35,987 nucleotides of DNA from Bhargavaea beijingensis (lineage in GTDB: Bacteria > Bacillota > Bacilli > Bacillales_A > Planococcaceae), in the NCBI RefSeq assembly GCF_900101985.1, contig NZ_FNAR01000025.1:1-35987 (forward strand), written 5' to 3'. This document shows positions 16,803-24,510 of this stretch, one piece after another. Within the stretch, counting starts at the first letter, position 1, and each line of letters starts with the position of its first letter. The notes beneath the pieces are model-generated. The model was not told the DNA's origin. It worked only from the letters and a program-made list of their open reading frames with translations, and made no database searches. The position numbers were made by a program, and so were the translations under genes.

Positions 16803-17489
16803 TCACCGTTCGTAACGGACAAACCAGCCGTTGCCATCCTCCACCATGGCGGTCCCGGCCCAGCCGTCTGCAAGCAGCGCCTGCTGTCCGGCAATGTCAT
16901 CCATCGGGATTTCCCGGGATTCCGTCCGCTGATGCTCCTGCGTCTTGAGGTCTTTAAAGAAAACATACCGGAGCTTGCCGCCATATTTCTCCTTGAGCGC
17001 GCGGACTTCAAGGCCGTGTTTGAACTTGTCCTTCAGGCTCGGGATGTTACCCGGCATGACTGTCGAGCAGACGTAGCGGTGCTTGTCCGGGTCAACACGC
17101 TCCATCAGCACGAGCCCCATCAGTGTCTGGAGCGAAAAGCCCCGCCACTTTGGTGACACGGCGGATATCTCCTGATAGATGACCTTGCCGATCTCTTCCT
17201 CCGGCACGCCGACATCACGGCCGAGCCCTTCGTGGTCGTTGTCGGGAACAAGCATCGCGCGCCAGGCGATCATCTCCCCGTCTGTGTACACCCCGATCAT
17301 CTCCCCGTTGCCATCAAGGATAAAGCGGAACTCCTCCTCTGTCAGCGGCTGGAGACGCTCTTTTACTTCAAGCGCTTCGATGACTTCTTCCTGCAGTGTA
17401 AGAATCTCCGGCAACTGCCCTGTGAAGAGTTTGCGCATTTCGATGGGTTGTCCGTTTTTCAGTTCTCCTTCAAAGATGATGTTCTCCAT
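16803..17489 (-). CDS. GNAT-like acetyltransferase family protein
   Basis: This 228-residue soluble protein has the layout of a GNAT N-acetyltransferase. A strand-turn-strand DGNGEMIGVYTDGEMIAWRA (about 59-78) is followed by a motif-A-like stretch ISAVSPKWRGFSLQTLMGLV (about 109-128). The substrate is unknown and the match to the acetyl-CoA loop (RGxGxG/A) is imperfect (WRGFSLQ), so the assignment is moderate. ATG at 17489 has a good ribosome site (GGAAGGCAGGGATCGGG). A possible further upstream in-frame start lacks one and would overlap the divergent VOC gene. Confidence 0.6.
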   Translation of the reverse strand: MENIIFEGELKNGQPIEMRKLFTGQLPEILTLQEEVIEALEVKERLQPLTEEEFRFILDGNGEMIGVYTDGEMIAWRAMLVPDNDHEGLGRDVGVPEEEIGKVIYQEISAVSPKWRGFSLQTLMGLVLMERVDPDKHRYVCSTVMPGNIPSLKDKFKHGLEVRALKEKYGGKLRYVFFKDLKTQEHQRTESREIPMDDIAGQQALLADGWAGTAMVEDGNGWFVRYER

Positions 17490-17530
17490 CCCGATCCCTG
17501 CCTTCCTTTCTCCATCGTACTTTACAAAGG

Positions 17531-17558
17531 TTGTCCTGAAAAGTATCTTTGGGATAAT
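17531..17558 (+). promoter_or_regulatory. Predicted promoter of VOC gene
   Basis: TTGTCC (17531-17536), a 16-bp spacer and GATAAT (17553-17558) precede AGGAAGGGG and the ATG at 17579. Confidence 0.5.
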
Positions 17559-17578
17559 CATAGGAAGGGGTTGGGGAA

Positions 17579-17950
17579 ATGGGAAACATGACAATCGGCC
17601 AAATCGGCCTGCCGGCGGAAGATATCGGGCGGGCGGTTGCATTTTACTCTGAAAAGCTTGGCCTGCCGCTCTGGTTCGAGACGGACCGGATGGCGTTTTT
17701 TGACTGTGGCGGCGTCCGGCTCATGTTGACGGTTCCGGAGCACGATGCCTTCGCGTCAAACGGTTCGGTCATCTACTTTCATACGGACGACATCCATTTG
17801 CGCGCGAAGGAACTGCAGGAAGCCGGCGTCCCGTTCATGGGCGAGCCGCATAGGGTCGCCAAGATGGAAGGCAAGGAAACGTGGATGGCGTTTTTCGCGG
17901 ACACCGAAGGCAATCACCTTGCACTCATGAGTGAAGTGCCGGCGCCATAA
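17579..17950 (+). CDS. VOC (glyoxalase-like) family protein
   Basis: This 123-residue protein has the vicinal oxygen chelate fold. An N-terminal unit (IGLPAEDIGRAVAFYSEKLG) is followed by a second half ending DTEGNHLALMSE, the usual D-x-x-G-N/H-x-x-x-L/E ending. Such proteins include glyoxalases, dioxygenases and antibiotic-binding proteins. The substrate cannot be read from sequence. The gene is single, with its own promoter and terminator. An alternative start at 17588 (internal ATG) is possible. Confidence 0.85.
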   Translation: MGNMTIGQIGLPAEDIGRAVAFYSEKLGLPLWFETDRMAFFDCGGVRLMLTVPEHDAFASNGSVIYFHTDDIHLRAKELQEAGVPFMGEPHRVAKMEGKETWMAFFADTEGNHLALMSEVPAP

Positions 17951-17955
17951 TCCGT

Positions 17956-17989
17956 ACACCGGACAGGAGATCCCTGCCGGTGTTTTTTG
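17956..17989 (+). terminator. Terminator of VOC gene
   Basis: ACACCGG-A-CAGG pairs with CCTG-CCGGTGT (one bulged A) and is followed by TTTTTT. Confidence 0.88.
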
Positions 17990-17997
17990 TTCAAACC

Positions 17998-18025
17998 AAA
18001 AAAAGAGCCGGATCCTCTCCGGCTC
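17998..18025 (-). terminator. Terminator of ATP-grasp gene
   Basis: On the minus strand GAGCCGGA (18025-18018) pairs with TCCGGCTC (18012-18005), followed by a run of U (18004-17998). Confidence 0.85.
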
Positions 18026-18035
18026 AGAAAATCGG

Positions 18036-19247
18036 TCACCACTGATTATTTTTATATTTCCTGTAATAGTTGATCTGGCGCGCCAGCATATAGAACGGGC
18101 GCTTGCGGTTCTTGTCGCCTTTGTAGAACAGCGGGTTGCCCCACTTTCCTGCGCGGAGCAGCCGGCGCACTTCCTGGTTGATCTCCGGATTGTCGACGAA
18201 AGTCTTCAGGACAATTTTCGGTACGACGGAAAATAGGAACTCGGTATTCAGGTAGGTCAGTTCTTTTTCCTTCCCGCGGATCAGGTCATCGACCAGGTAG
18301 CGGGCCATGTTGTGGCCGGTGGCCGTTGTGTAATAGCTGGAACGGCCTTGGCGGATGTTCACTTCGAACACTTTGAACTTGCCGTCGCGGACATCGTATT
18401 TCAGGTCGAAGTTGGCGAAGCCCCGGTAGCCGACTGCCTCGAGGAATCGCTGCAGCTTCTGCATGAGTTCTTTATCGTAGCGGGTGATGAGCGCCGTGTA
18501 GTTCCCGATCGCGGTGACGGTGTGCTCCTGAAGCACGACCTGCGCAAGCGTTCCGAGCTCGGCCTTTCCTTTCGAGTTCACGTAAAACACGGAGTCCCAC
18601 ATGAACGTGTCATCACCGGGAATGAAATCCTGGATGATCAGGTCTTCCTTGTAGCCGGAAGCGGTCACCTTGTCGATCACGGCCAGAAGCTCTTCGGGTG
18701 TTTCCACGCGGTAAACCTTTTGCTGGCCGTCGAACTTGTTCTTGTAATACTCGACGCCGTTACTCGGCTTGACGATGGCCGGATACCGGATGTCTGTGTT
18801 GAACTCACCCTGTTCACGGCAGCTATAGAAATATGTATCCGGCGTATCCAGGCCGTGCTCGTCGCAAAGCCGGTAGAAGTTTTTCTTCACGAGCAGGTTG
18901 TTCATCAAGTCTTCGGATATGTAGTTGAACACATACCACTGACGCAGCTTCTCCTGGTTTTCGATGATCAGGCGGACATATAAGTCATTCGTTCCGACAA
19001 GCAGCAGCTGCCGCCCGTCTTTTTTGTACTTTTCGGCCACTCGCCCGAGAATCGAAGTGAACGCATTGCTGTCCCCAAGGGCGGAATCGTATTCGATCAC
19101 CTGGGGGATGGTGCTCATGTTGGTGAAGCCCATTGGCTCCTTCCCGACCAGGACCGGGTGGATGCCGTACTCCTCATGAAATGAGATCGACATATTGTAC
19201 GCGTTTATATCGGTGCCCACGATGACGGGCAGGAAGTTGTGTAGCAT
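18036..19247 (-). CDS. ATP-grasp carboxylate-amine ligase
   Basis: This 403-residue ATP-grasp protein resembles the uncharacterised carboxylate-amine ligases related to D-aspartate ligase. It should activate a carboxylate as acyl-phosphate and join it to an amine. Visible parts are YPAIVKPSNGVEYYK (ATP-binding strand and Lys, about 155-169), DLIIQDFIPGDD (hinge), and the Mg-binding end KYDVRDGKFKVFEVNIRQGR, where Glu and Asn of EVN are the expected metal ligands. The C-terminus is very basic (about 365-403). I chose ATG at 19247, preceded by GGAGG with 5 nt spacing, over a TTG 16 codons upstream. The substrate is unknown. Confidence 0.8.
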   Translation of the reverse strand: MLHNFLPVIVGTDINAYNMSISFHEEYGIHPVLVGKEPMGFTNMSTIPQVIEYDSALGDSNAFTSILGRVAEKYKKDGRQLLLVGTNDLYVRLIIENQEKLRQWYVFNYISEDLMNNLLVKKNFYRLCDEHGLDTPDTYFYSCREQGEFNTDIRYPAIVKPSNGVEYYKNKFDGQQKVYRVETPEELLAVIDKVTASGYKEDLIIQDFIPGDDTFMWDSVFYVNSKGKAELGTLAQVVLQEHTVTAIGNYTALITRYDKELMQKLQRFLEAVGYRGFANFDLKYDVRDGKFKVFEVNIRQGRSSYYTTATGHNMARYLVDDLIRGKEKELTYLNTEFLFSVVPKIVLKTFVDNPEINQEVRRLLRAGKWGNPLFYKGDKNRKRPFYMLARQINYYRKYKNNQW

Positions 19248-19470
19248 GATGTCCTCCAAATTTATGTATTGCGGCCCTTTCAGGAAGATATTCAAGCCGC
19301 TATATATGTGGGAATGCAGCCGGAAACCTGCCGCATTCCATAGTAAAGATAACCGGGGGGACAGGGCAATATGCCATCCTTCCCAATCGTCCTGTTCCCA
19401 ATTATAAAATCATACCAAAAACTGCGGACGGATGTCCCTTTCCAGCCTGTGCATGCTATCAAACAACAAT
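19248..19470 (-). promoter_or_regulatory. Leader/promoter region of ATP-grasp gene
   Basis: A perfect TATAAT lies on the minus strand at 19406-19401, implying a leader of roughly 145 nt. The leader contains an inverted repeat, GGAATGCGGC (19339-19330) with GCTGCATTCC (19320-19311), 9 of 10 pairs and a 9-nt loop. No U tract follows, so it is not a simple terminator. No known riboswitch class is evident to me. Confidence 0.45.
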
Positions 19471-19498
19471 CCCCGGGCCGCCCTGATATGGCCCGGGG
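19471..19498 (-). terminator. Terminator of pncA
   Basis: CCCCGGGCC (19498-19490) pairs with GGCCCGGGG (19479-19471) on the minus strand; ATTGTTGTTTG follows. Confidence 0.85.
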
Positions 19499-19506
19499 AA
19501 ATTGGC

Positions 19507-20052
19507 TCAGACGACTCTCGCGCCAAGCGTGTTCGTGAAATGTTCCAGCGCCCACTCATGTCCTGCAGGGTTAAAGCTGGCCACTGCATCTTTATGGACG
19601 GTGATGGAAAAGCCCTTGTTGTACGCATCCACCGCGGTATGGAGCACGCAAATGTCCGTACAGACGCCGACGATGTGCAGCTCGGTGATGCCACGCTCCC
19701 GAAGCTTGATTTCCAGGTCCGTCCCGGCAAACGCACTGTAGCGGGTCTTGTCCATATAATGGACGTTTTTGTTGTCCCGATTGGCTTCGAATACCGAGTG
19801 GAGCTCACCGTACAGGTCCCGACCTTTTGTGCCGGCAATGTTGTGCGGCGGGAACAGCCGGTTTTCCGGATGGCATGCATCGCCCTCTTCATGCCGGTCG
19901 ATTGCGAAAACGACGTAGTCGCCCTGCTCCAGGAATTCCTTGGTCAGCCGCACAATTTCCCTCTCGATCGCCTGCCCTGGCTTGCCGCAGGTCAGCTTTC
20001 CGTCATCCGCGACAAAATCGATCGTGTAATCCACATTCAGCAAAGCCCTCAT
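19507..20052 (-). CDS. pncA: Nicotinamidase PncA
   Basis: This 181-residue isochorismatase-fold amidohydrolase converts nicotinamide to nicotinate in NAD salvage. It closely resembles the Bacillus subtilis PncA (YueJ) sequence as I remember it: the catalytic Asp in NVDYTIDF (Asp8), metal-binding DRHEEGDACHPEN, the KTRYSAFAGTDLE segment with the catalytic Lys, and the nucleophile Cys in GVCTDICVLHTAVDAYNKGF. I start at ATG 20052 (MRALL), 7 nt from AAGGGG; upstream in-frame codons are extra. An inverted repeat just upstream (20070-20087) is a likely operator. Confidence 0.95.
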   Translation of the reverse strand: MRALLNVDYTIDFVADDGKLTCGKPGQAIEREIVRLTKEFLEQGDYVVFAIDRHEEGDACHPENRLFPPHNIAGTKGRDLYGELHSVFEANRDNKNVHYMDKTRYSAFAGTDLEIKLRERGITELHIVGVCTDICVLHTAVDAYNKGFSITVHKDAVASFNPAGHEWALEHFTNTLGARVV

Positions 20053-20069
20053 TTCCATGCCCCTTCCGT

Positions 20070-20087
20070 TAATCGTATTTACGATTA
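20070..20087. promoter_or_regulatory. Operator-like inverted repeat at pncA
   Basis: TAATCGTATTTACGATTA has 8-bp perfect arms and a 2-bp centre, 17 bp upstream of the pncA start codon. It directly follows -10-like sequences (TATGATAAT on the minus strand). It does not match the NiaR (GACA-N-TGTCA) or NrtR sites I know. It shares TCGTA/TACGA with Zur boxes but has a shorter centre. Confidence 0.55.
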
Positions 20088-20130
20088 TCATATCAGGGAA
20101 GCCCTTCACCTGTCATGACACAGCCAAACA

Positions 20131-20158
20131 AGAAAATCCCTGCCGACGGGGCAGGGAT
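20131..20158 (-). terminator. Terminator of CoA-transferase gene
   Basis: ATCCCTGCC (20158-20150) pairs with GGCAGGGAT (20144-20136) with a 5-nt loop, then TTTCTTG on the minus strand. Confidence 0.88.
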
Positions 20159-20166
20159 GGGTGAGT

Positions 20167-21690
20167 TTATTTCACTTCGACCGTTTCCTTGTTCATCTTC
20201 ATCGTGCCGTGCTCGGCAAGATGCTGATGCCAGGAAAATGCCTTCTCGAGGATGTGAGGCGTCTGGCCGCCGCGCTCGAGCGCTTCCTGATAGTACGCCC
20301 AGAGCTGCTTCTTGTAGTCGGGATGCACACAGTTTTCGATGATGAGCGGCACACGTTCGCGCGGTGCAAGGCCGCGGAGGTCCGCGTAGCCTTGTTCTGT
20401 GACCACGACATCGACGTCATGCTCGGTATGGTCGACGTGCGAGACGAACGGTACGATGCTCGAGATGTTGCCGCCTTTGGCAACAGACTTCGTGACAAAG
20501 ATGGCAAGGCGCGCGTTTCGGGCAAAATCGCCTGACCCGCCTATGCCGTTCATCATCTTCGTTCCCGAAACGTGCGTGGAGTTGACGTTTCCGTAGATGT
20601 CGAACTCAAGCGCCGTATTGATCGAGATCAGGCCGAGCCGGCGGATCACTTCAGGATGGTTGGACAATTCCTGGGGGCGCATGATCAGCTTGTCGCGATA
20701 CTGTTCAAAGTTGCCGAACACTTTCTTCATCTTCTCGTCGGAAAGGGTGATTGAGCAGCACGAAGCAAGGTCGATCTTACCGGCATCAATCAGATCGAAC
20801 ACTGCGTCCTGGAGAACTTCCGAATAGACTTCAAGGTTCTTGAACTCGGAATCGATCATGCCGTGAAGAACGGCATTCGCCACGCTGCCGATGCCCGACT
20901 GGAGCGGGGCTAGCGTTTCATCGAGACGGCCAAGCTCGATTTCCTTGCGGAGGAAGTCGAGAAGGTGATCCGCCATGATTTTTGTTTCCTCATCAGGCTG
21001 GACGATCGTGGATGGTGAGTCCGCCTGCTCGGTAAAGACGATTCCGCGAATCAGCTCCGGATCGACTTTGATGCCCTGCGCGCCGATGCGGTCACCCGCT
21101 TTTTCAATCGGAATTGGGCCGCGCGCCCCCTGCTTATCCGGCTCATAAATATCATGGATGCCTTCAAGAAGCGGTGTCTGCGCAAGGTTGATTTCTACAA
21201 TGATGTTTTTGGCATGGGTGGCAAAAAGGGACGAGTTGCCGACCGACGTTGTCGGGATGATGGTGCCGTCTTCCTTGACCGCGACCGCTTCAACAATGGC
21301 GAAATCGATCGGACCCATCACTCCCGAGCGAACCAGTTCGGCTGTATGCGAAAGATGTTGGTCAACGAAGAACATATCGCCGGCATTGATGCTTTTGCGC
21401 ATCGTCGGATCCGCTTGGAACGGGAGCCGCTTGTTGACGATGCCTGCTTCGGCGAACAGCGTGTCGACATCGGACCCGAGGGATGCTCCAGTGAACACAT
21501 TCACTTTGAAGCCGTTTTCTTTCGCACGCTCGACCAATGCAAACGGAACCGCTTTCACATCACCTGCGCGGGTGAATCCGCTAAGGCCGAGCGTCATTCC
21601 ATCCCCAATCCAGGAAGCTGCTTCCTCAGGCGTCACTACACGATTGCGCAACGCTTCATTTTCAATGCGATCAAGCTGAATGTTAGTCAT
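20167..21690 (-). CDS. Succinate/acetate CoA-transferase (acetyl-CoA hydrolase family)
   Basis: This 507-residue class I CoA-transferase belongs to the Ach1/AarC/ScpC family, which moves CoA between succinyl-CoA or propionyl-CoA and acetate. Family motifs include GLSGFTRAGDVKAVP near the N-terminus and LQSGIGSVANAVLHG. YSEVLQD is where the catalytic Glu that forms the glutamyl-CoA intermediate is expected, and GIGGSGDFARNA follows. RGLAPRERVPLIIENCVHPDYK lies near the C-terminus. It would recycle acetate in central metabolism. The upstream region has a TATACT -10 with no good -35 and a cre-like site. The neighbouring LytTR gene, read toward it, is a candidate regulator. Confidence 0.92.
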   Translation of the reverse strand: MTNIQLDRIENEALRNRVVTPEEAASWIGDGMTLGLSGFTRAGDVKAVPFALVERAKENGFKVNVFTGASLGSDVDTLFAEAGIVNKRLPFQADPTMRKSINAGDMFFVDQHLSHTAELVRSGVMGPIDFAIVEAVAVKEDGTIIPTTSVGNSSLFATHAKNIIVEINLAQTPLLEGIHDIYEPDKQGARGPIPIEKAGDRIGAQGIKVDPELIRGIVFTEQADSPSTIVQPDEETKIMADHLLDFLRKEIELGRLDETLAPLQSGIGSVANAVLHGMIDSEFKNLEVYSEVLQDAVFDLIDAGKIDLASCCSITLSDEKMKKVFGNFEQYRDKLIMRPQELSNHPEVIRRLGLISINTALEFDIYGNVNSTHVSGTKMMNGIGGSGDFARNARLAIFVTKSVAKGGNISSIVPFVSHVDHTEHDVDVVVTEQGYADLRGLAPRERVPLIIENCVHPDYKKQLWAYYQEALERGGQTPHILEKAFSWHQHLAEHGTMKMNKETVEVK

Positions 21691-21735
21691 CGTATAATCA
21701 ACCTCTTCTGAAAGTTTTAGTTGGAATTAGGAGCA

Positions 21736-21741
21736 AGTATA
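21736..21741 (-). promoter_or_regulatory. -10 element of CoA-transferase promoter
   Basis: TATACT on the minus strand, 46 bp before the start codon, with no recognisable -35 (positions 21759-21764). This is typical of a promoter needing an activator. Confidence 0.4.
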
Positions 21742-21764
21742 AATTTTCTTATTTTCATTATTCC

Positions 21765-21778
21765 CTAAAACGCTTTCA
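21765..21778. promoter_or_regulatory. Candidate cre (CcpA) site
   Basis: TGAAAGCGTTTTAG on the minus strand matches TGWAANCGNTNWCA at all but the last two positions. It sits next to the expected -35, upstream of the -10 of an acetate-metabolism gene, where CcpA is known to activate ackA and pta in Bacillus subtilis. Confidence 0.5.
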
Positions 21779-21852
21779 AGGAAGTGGTTTTTGGTCAGAA
21801 AAGCCGGTTTCATGGTTTACCCACAGAAAAATGTGACTAAAAAAGGACAATT

Positions 21853-22497
21853 TTAGTATCCTAAAATCTTCCTGAAATAACTGGAATAGGATTGACTCAC
21901 CGGCACGCGATCCCCATTGTTCATCTCCAGCAGGAACGTCGAATGGGAGTCCGGATAGATTTCCCTGATATGATGCACGTTCACGATAAAGGAGCGGTGG
22001 CAGCGGACGAACATATCTCTCGGAAGGACATACTCGAATTCTTGGAGAGTGTTTTTGTGGGTGCCCGTCAGGCCTTCCGTGACAACCTGCGTTTTGCGGT
22101 CTTTGACTTCAAAGTATTTGACATCCCCAAACGGAACCGGCTTCCAGCCATCTTCAGTTTTGACAGTGACGACCGATTTGCCTTCCGTATAGGTCGGATA
22201 AACAGCGAGCACCGTTCCCTGCAGTTCTCCGTCCTTATGAAATGGTACGGCCATGCCATGGTACGGAATCCCGAACACCTGGCGGTCGATGAATTCGGAT
22301 TCCTTTTGCCCCGAGGAAAGCGCCTTGTGTGCGATTGTGCCATCTTTCACCGGATCACCCTGCCTGATTTTCAGATCGACCCGCTTGCTCGGCCGGTAAT
22401 AAATATATCGTTCGGTATCGGTGACACCGATTGAAATCTCATCAGAGAACAGTTCCCCCAATACATCCAGCAGTTCTTTTTCTGTAAACTTTTCCAC
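21853..22497 (-). CDS. LytTR-family transcriptional regulator
   Basis: This 214-residue regulator has a C-terminal LytTR DNA-binding domain (about 110-214). Diagnostic stretches are VKYFEVKDRKTQVVTE, FVRCHRSFIVNVHHIREI and the final NNGDRVPVSQSYSSYFRKIL. The N-terminal half (about 1-105) is not a response-regulator receiver (no phospho-acceptor Asp pattern). It looks like a small sensory domain of PAS or similar type (YIYYRPSKRVDLKIRQGDPV region). I start at GTG 22497, preceded by GGAAGGTGA at good spacing, not the ATG at 22515. Its position upstream of, and in line with, the CoA-transferase gene suggests that it controls it. Confidence 0.85.
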   Translation of the reverse strand: MEKFTEKELLDVLGELFSDEISIGVTDTERYIYYRPSKRVDLKIRQGDPVKDGTIAHKALSSGQKESEFIDRQVFGIPYHGMAVPFHKDGELQGTVLAVYPTYTEGKSVVTVKTEDGWKPVPFGDVKYFEVKDRKTQVVTEGLTGTHKNTLQEFEYVLPRDMFVRCHRSFIVNVHHIREIYPDSHSTFLLEMNNGDRVPVSQSYSSYFRKILGY

Positions 22498-22611
22498 TCT
22501 GTCACCTTCCTCCATTTTTCACTGTTCCCATTATTATAACGAAAACAGGCTGTGCCGCCTATCATGCCGATTTTGTTAGACATTCTGTATGGTCATTCTG
22601 TTTGTGCGAAA

Positions 22612-22662
22612 TTTAAAAGCCCCCGGAATCCCCGAACCAAATCGGTCGCGTGATTTCCGGGG
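22612..22662 (-). terminator. Terminator of flavin reductase gene
   Basis: CCCCGGAAATC (22662-22652) pairs with GATTCCGGGG (22630-22621), then GCTTTTAAAT on the minus strand. Confidence 0.75.
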
Positions 22663-22695
22663 AGCAGGCCGGCGTTGCTGTGTCGGCTAAGGGCT

Positions 22696-23187
22696 TCAGT
22701 CGTAGAACGATTCGGGAATCGCATCGAATTTTCGGCGGTGGTAGAGAAGCGGTTCTTTTCCGTGGTTGTCGATATGCTTGACTTCTCCGATTAGTATCCG
22801 GTGGTCGCCGCCCCCGGCTGTCGTGTGCATGCTGCAGTGGAGGACGCCGGCAGCGCCTTTGATGATCGGCAAACCATCCGCCGACCTCTCCCAGTCGCAG
22901 TTTTTGAATCGGTCGATGCCGTGGCTTGCGAAAAGGGCGCACATTTCCGCCTGGTCCGCCGCCAGGATATGAACCGCGAACTGCTTGGCGTTCGTGAATA
23001 TATCGTAAGTGGAGACCCGTTTGTCAATCGACCACAGAATCAGCATCGGATCGAGCGACACGGACGCGAACGAATTGACCGTCATTCCGACGGGCGTTCC
23101 ATCCGGCGCCGTCGCTGTAATGACCGTTACGCCGGTCGGGTAATTCCCCATCACTTGTTTGAAGTCATTTACTTTATCCATGTTCAT
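22696..23187 (-). CDS. Flavin reductase domain protein
   Basis: This 163-residue FMN-binding protein belongs to the flavin reductase-like (FlaRed) family, which supplies reduced flavin to monooxygenases. Typical motifs are the early NYPTGVTVITA and GMTVNSFASVSLDPMLILWS, with GDHRILIGEVKHID (the GDH signature) near the end. Three ATG codons (23196, 23187, 23181) are in frame within five codons; AGGA before 23187 and GAGGTGA before 23196 make the exact start uncertain. No partner oxygenase is adjacent. Confidence 0.88.
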   Translation of the reverse strand: MNMDKVNDFKQVMGNYPTGVTVITATAPDGTPVGMTVNSFASVSLDPMLILWSIDKRVSTYDIFTNAKQFAVHILAADQAEMCALFASHGIDRFKNCDWERSADGLPIIKGAAGVLHCSMHTTAGGGDHRILIGEVKHIDNHGKEPLLYHRRKFDAIPESFYD

Positions 23188-23291
23188 TCCTATCATTCAC
23201 CTCTTTTCCTGGTGGTGGGCTTGCAAGATTTCCATACAGCCCCACTATATCAGAACCGTCTAACAGTTTTCGACATGAATGCTCCTCTGTC

Positions 23292-23909
23292 TCACTTGGA
23301 ACGGTCAAATCGCCAGATCGAGAATCGTTCATTGGGGTTTTTCTCTGCGAGCTCCGGCACAAGTACGTCCTTTACATGAACAAATGGGGAATGGTTTTCG
23401 AGGTGGCTGAGGTAATCGAGTGTTGGGTAGTAGAGGATGAGATCGACGGTCCTCGGACACTCTTCCATCGACTCCAGAATGTTCGAGAGCACTTTGGCAA
23501 ACAGGCTGACGGAAAACGGATTAAAGAAATAAAAGACATCATCAATGGGGTTCACCCGGTATTCTTCAGCCCGGCTGCGGATAAAGGTGACAGAGCCCCT
23601 CAGGCGGTTCTTCTTCTTTATCATATACAGGTCCCGGTTTTCGAGTGCATCCAGATAAAGCTGGCCGTCCATCTCCACACCGGTCACGAATGTGCCGGTC
23701 CGATGATTGATGTAAAAGGCCGTCCGTCCCTTGCCGCAACCGAAGTCGACAACGGAACTCGTCTTGCTGATCCGGTATTCTTCAACGAGGGCCTCCAGCC
23801 CCTCGTATGGAGTCGCCTCGTACCGGTTGTCATGGATGGAGCGCAGCCCCCAGTCCTGGATGCCTGCGGTCCGGATGCCCAGCAGCCGGTCTGTTTCATG
23901 TTCGTTCAT
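23292..23909 (-). CDS. Class I SAM-dependent methyltransferase
   Basis: This 205-residue protein has a Rossmann-type methyltransferase core. Motif I, VVDFGCGKGRTAF, lies at about residues 53-65, followed by the acidic strand end GVEMDGQLY and a motif-IV-like region, DDVFYFFNPFS (FNPF resembles NPPY of N-methyltransferases). The substrate is unknown. I chose ATG 23909 because GGAGG lies 7 nt upstream; the 24 in-frame codons before it have no such site and overlap the next gene. It follows the DinB-like gene by 61 bp and may belong to the same transcript. Confidence 0.82.
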   Translation of the reverse strand: MNEHETDRLLGIRTAGIQDWGLRSIHDNRYEATPYEGLEALVEEYRISKTSSVVDFGCGKGRTAFYINHRTGTFVTGVEMDGQLYLDALENRDLYMIKKKNRLRGSVTFIRSRAEEYRVNPIDDVFYFFNPFSVSLFAKVLSNILESMEECPRTVDLILYYPTLDYLSHLENHSPFVHVKDVLVPELAEKNPNERFSIWRFDRSK

Positions 23910-23970
23910 CTGAATGCCTCCAATAAAAGAACTCACCCGCCATTCGTGGATGAGTTTATTATATCGTACG

Positions 23971-24498
23971 TTATTGTCCAAAAGTCTTTGCCCGATATGC
24001 CTCTGATTGACCTTTCGGGATGCTGAGAGTTACCCAGCTTTCCCCCCTCAGCATCTTGGCGATGTAGACAATTTGGCCGATGTGGGACGCGACGTGGCTC
24101 AGGTGGCGTTCCATCGCTTCGATTACGGTGTGGCGCTCCCCGCGGATGTAGAGTTCCACCAACAGATCATCTTCATCAAGGCTTTCCAATGCCCTGAATA
24201 ACGTATTCCATCCGATTTCGGAAAGTTCCTTCAGTTCATCCTTTGTGACCGGCACGGTTTCAAATTCCCCGTCCCGGTTGCGGTCGGGCTTCTCCCCGTC
24301 GGTTGTGAAAAAGTCGGTCCACCTGGAGATCATGTTCCCTGACAGATGGCGGACAATCACTGCCACACTGTTGGATTCCGGTGCCGGCACATGATGGAGC
24401 TCCTGTTCATTAAGCTGGGCGACTGCCCGGTCCCCGAGATCCTTCAGCTGATTGAACCTGCCACGGACAGCTTTCAGATATTCTTGCCCCATGCTCAT
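23971..24498 (-). CDS. DinB-like (DUF1572) family protein
   Basis: This 175-residue four-helix protein of the DinB/YfiT-like superfamily matches DUF1572. The usual metal-binding histidines fit H51 (RHLSGNMISRW) and the pair in HLSHVASHIGQIVYIAK (about 131-147). Relatives include bacillithiol transferases, but function here is not known. The start is supported by GAGGAGGGAATGTA. It is 12 bp downstream of the VOC gene and co-directional. Confidence 0.85.
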   Translation of the reverse strand: MSMGQEYLKAVRGRFNQLKDLGDRAVAQLNEQELHHVPAPESNSVAVIVRHLSGNMISRWTDFFTTDGEKPDRNRDGEFETVPVTKDELKELSEIGWNTLFRALESLDEDDLLVELYIRGERHTVIEAMERHLSHVASHIGQIVYIAKMLRGESWVTLSIPKGQSEAYRAKTFGQ

Positions 24499-24510
24499 TA
24501 CATTCCCTCC

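Noticed and set aside
19248-19295. TTG start giving a 419-residue ATP-grasp protein
   Set aside because: ATG 19247 has GGAGG at ideal distance; the extra 16 codons lack family similarity.
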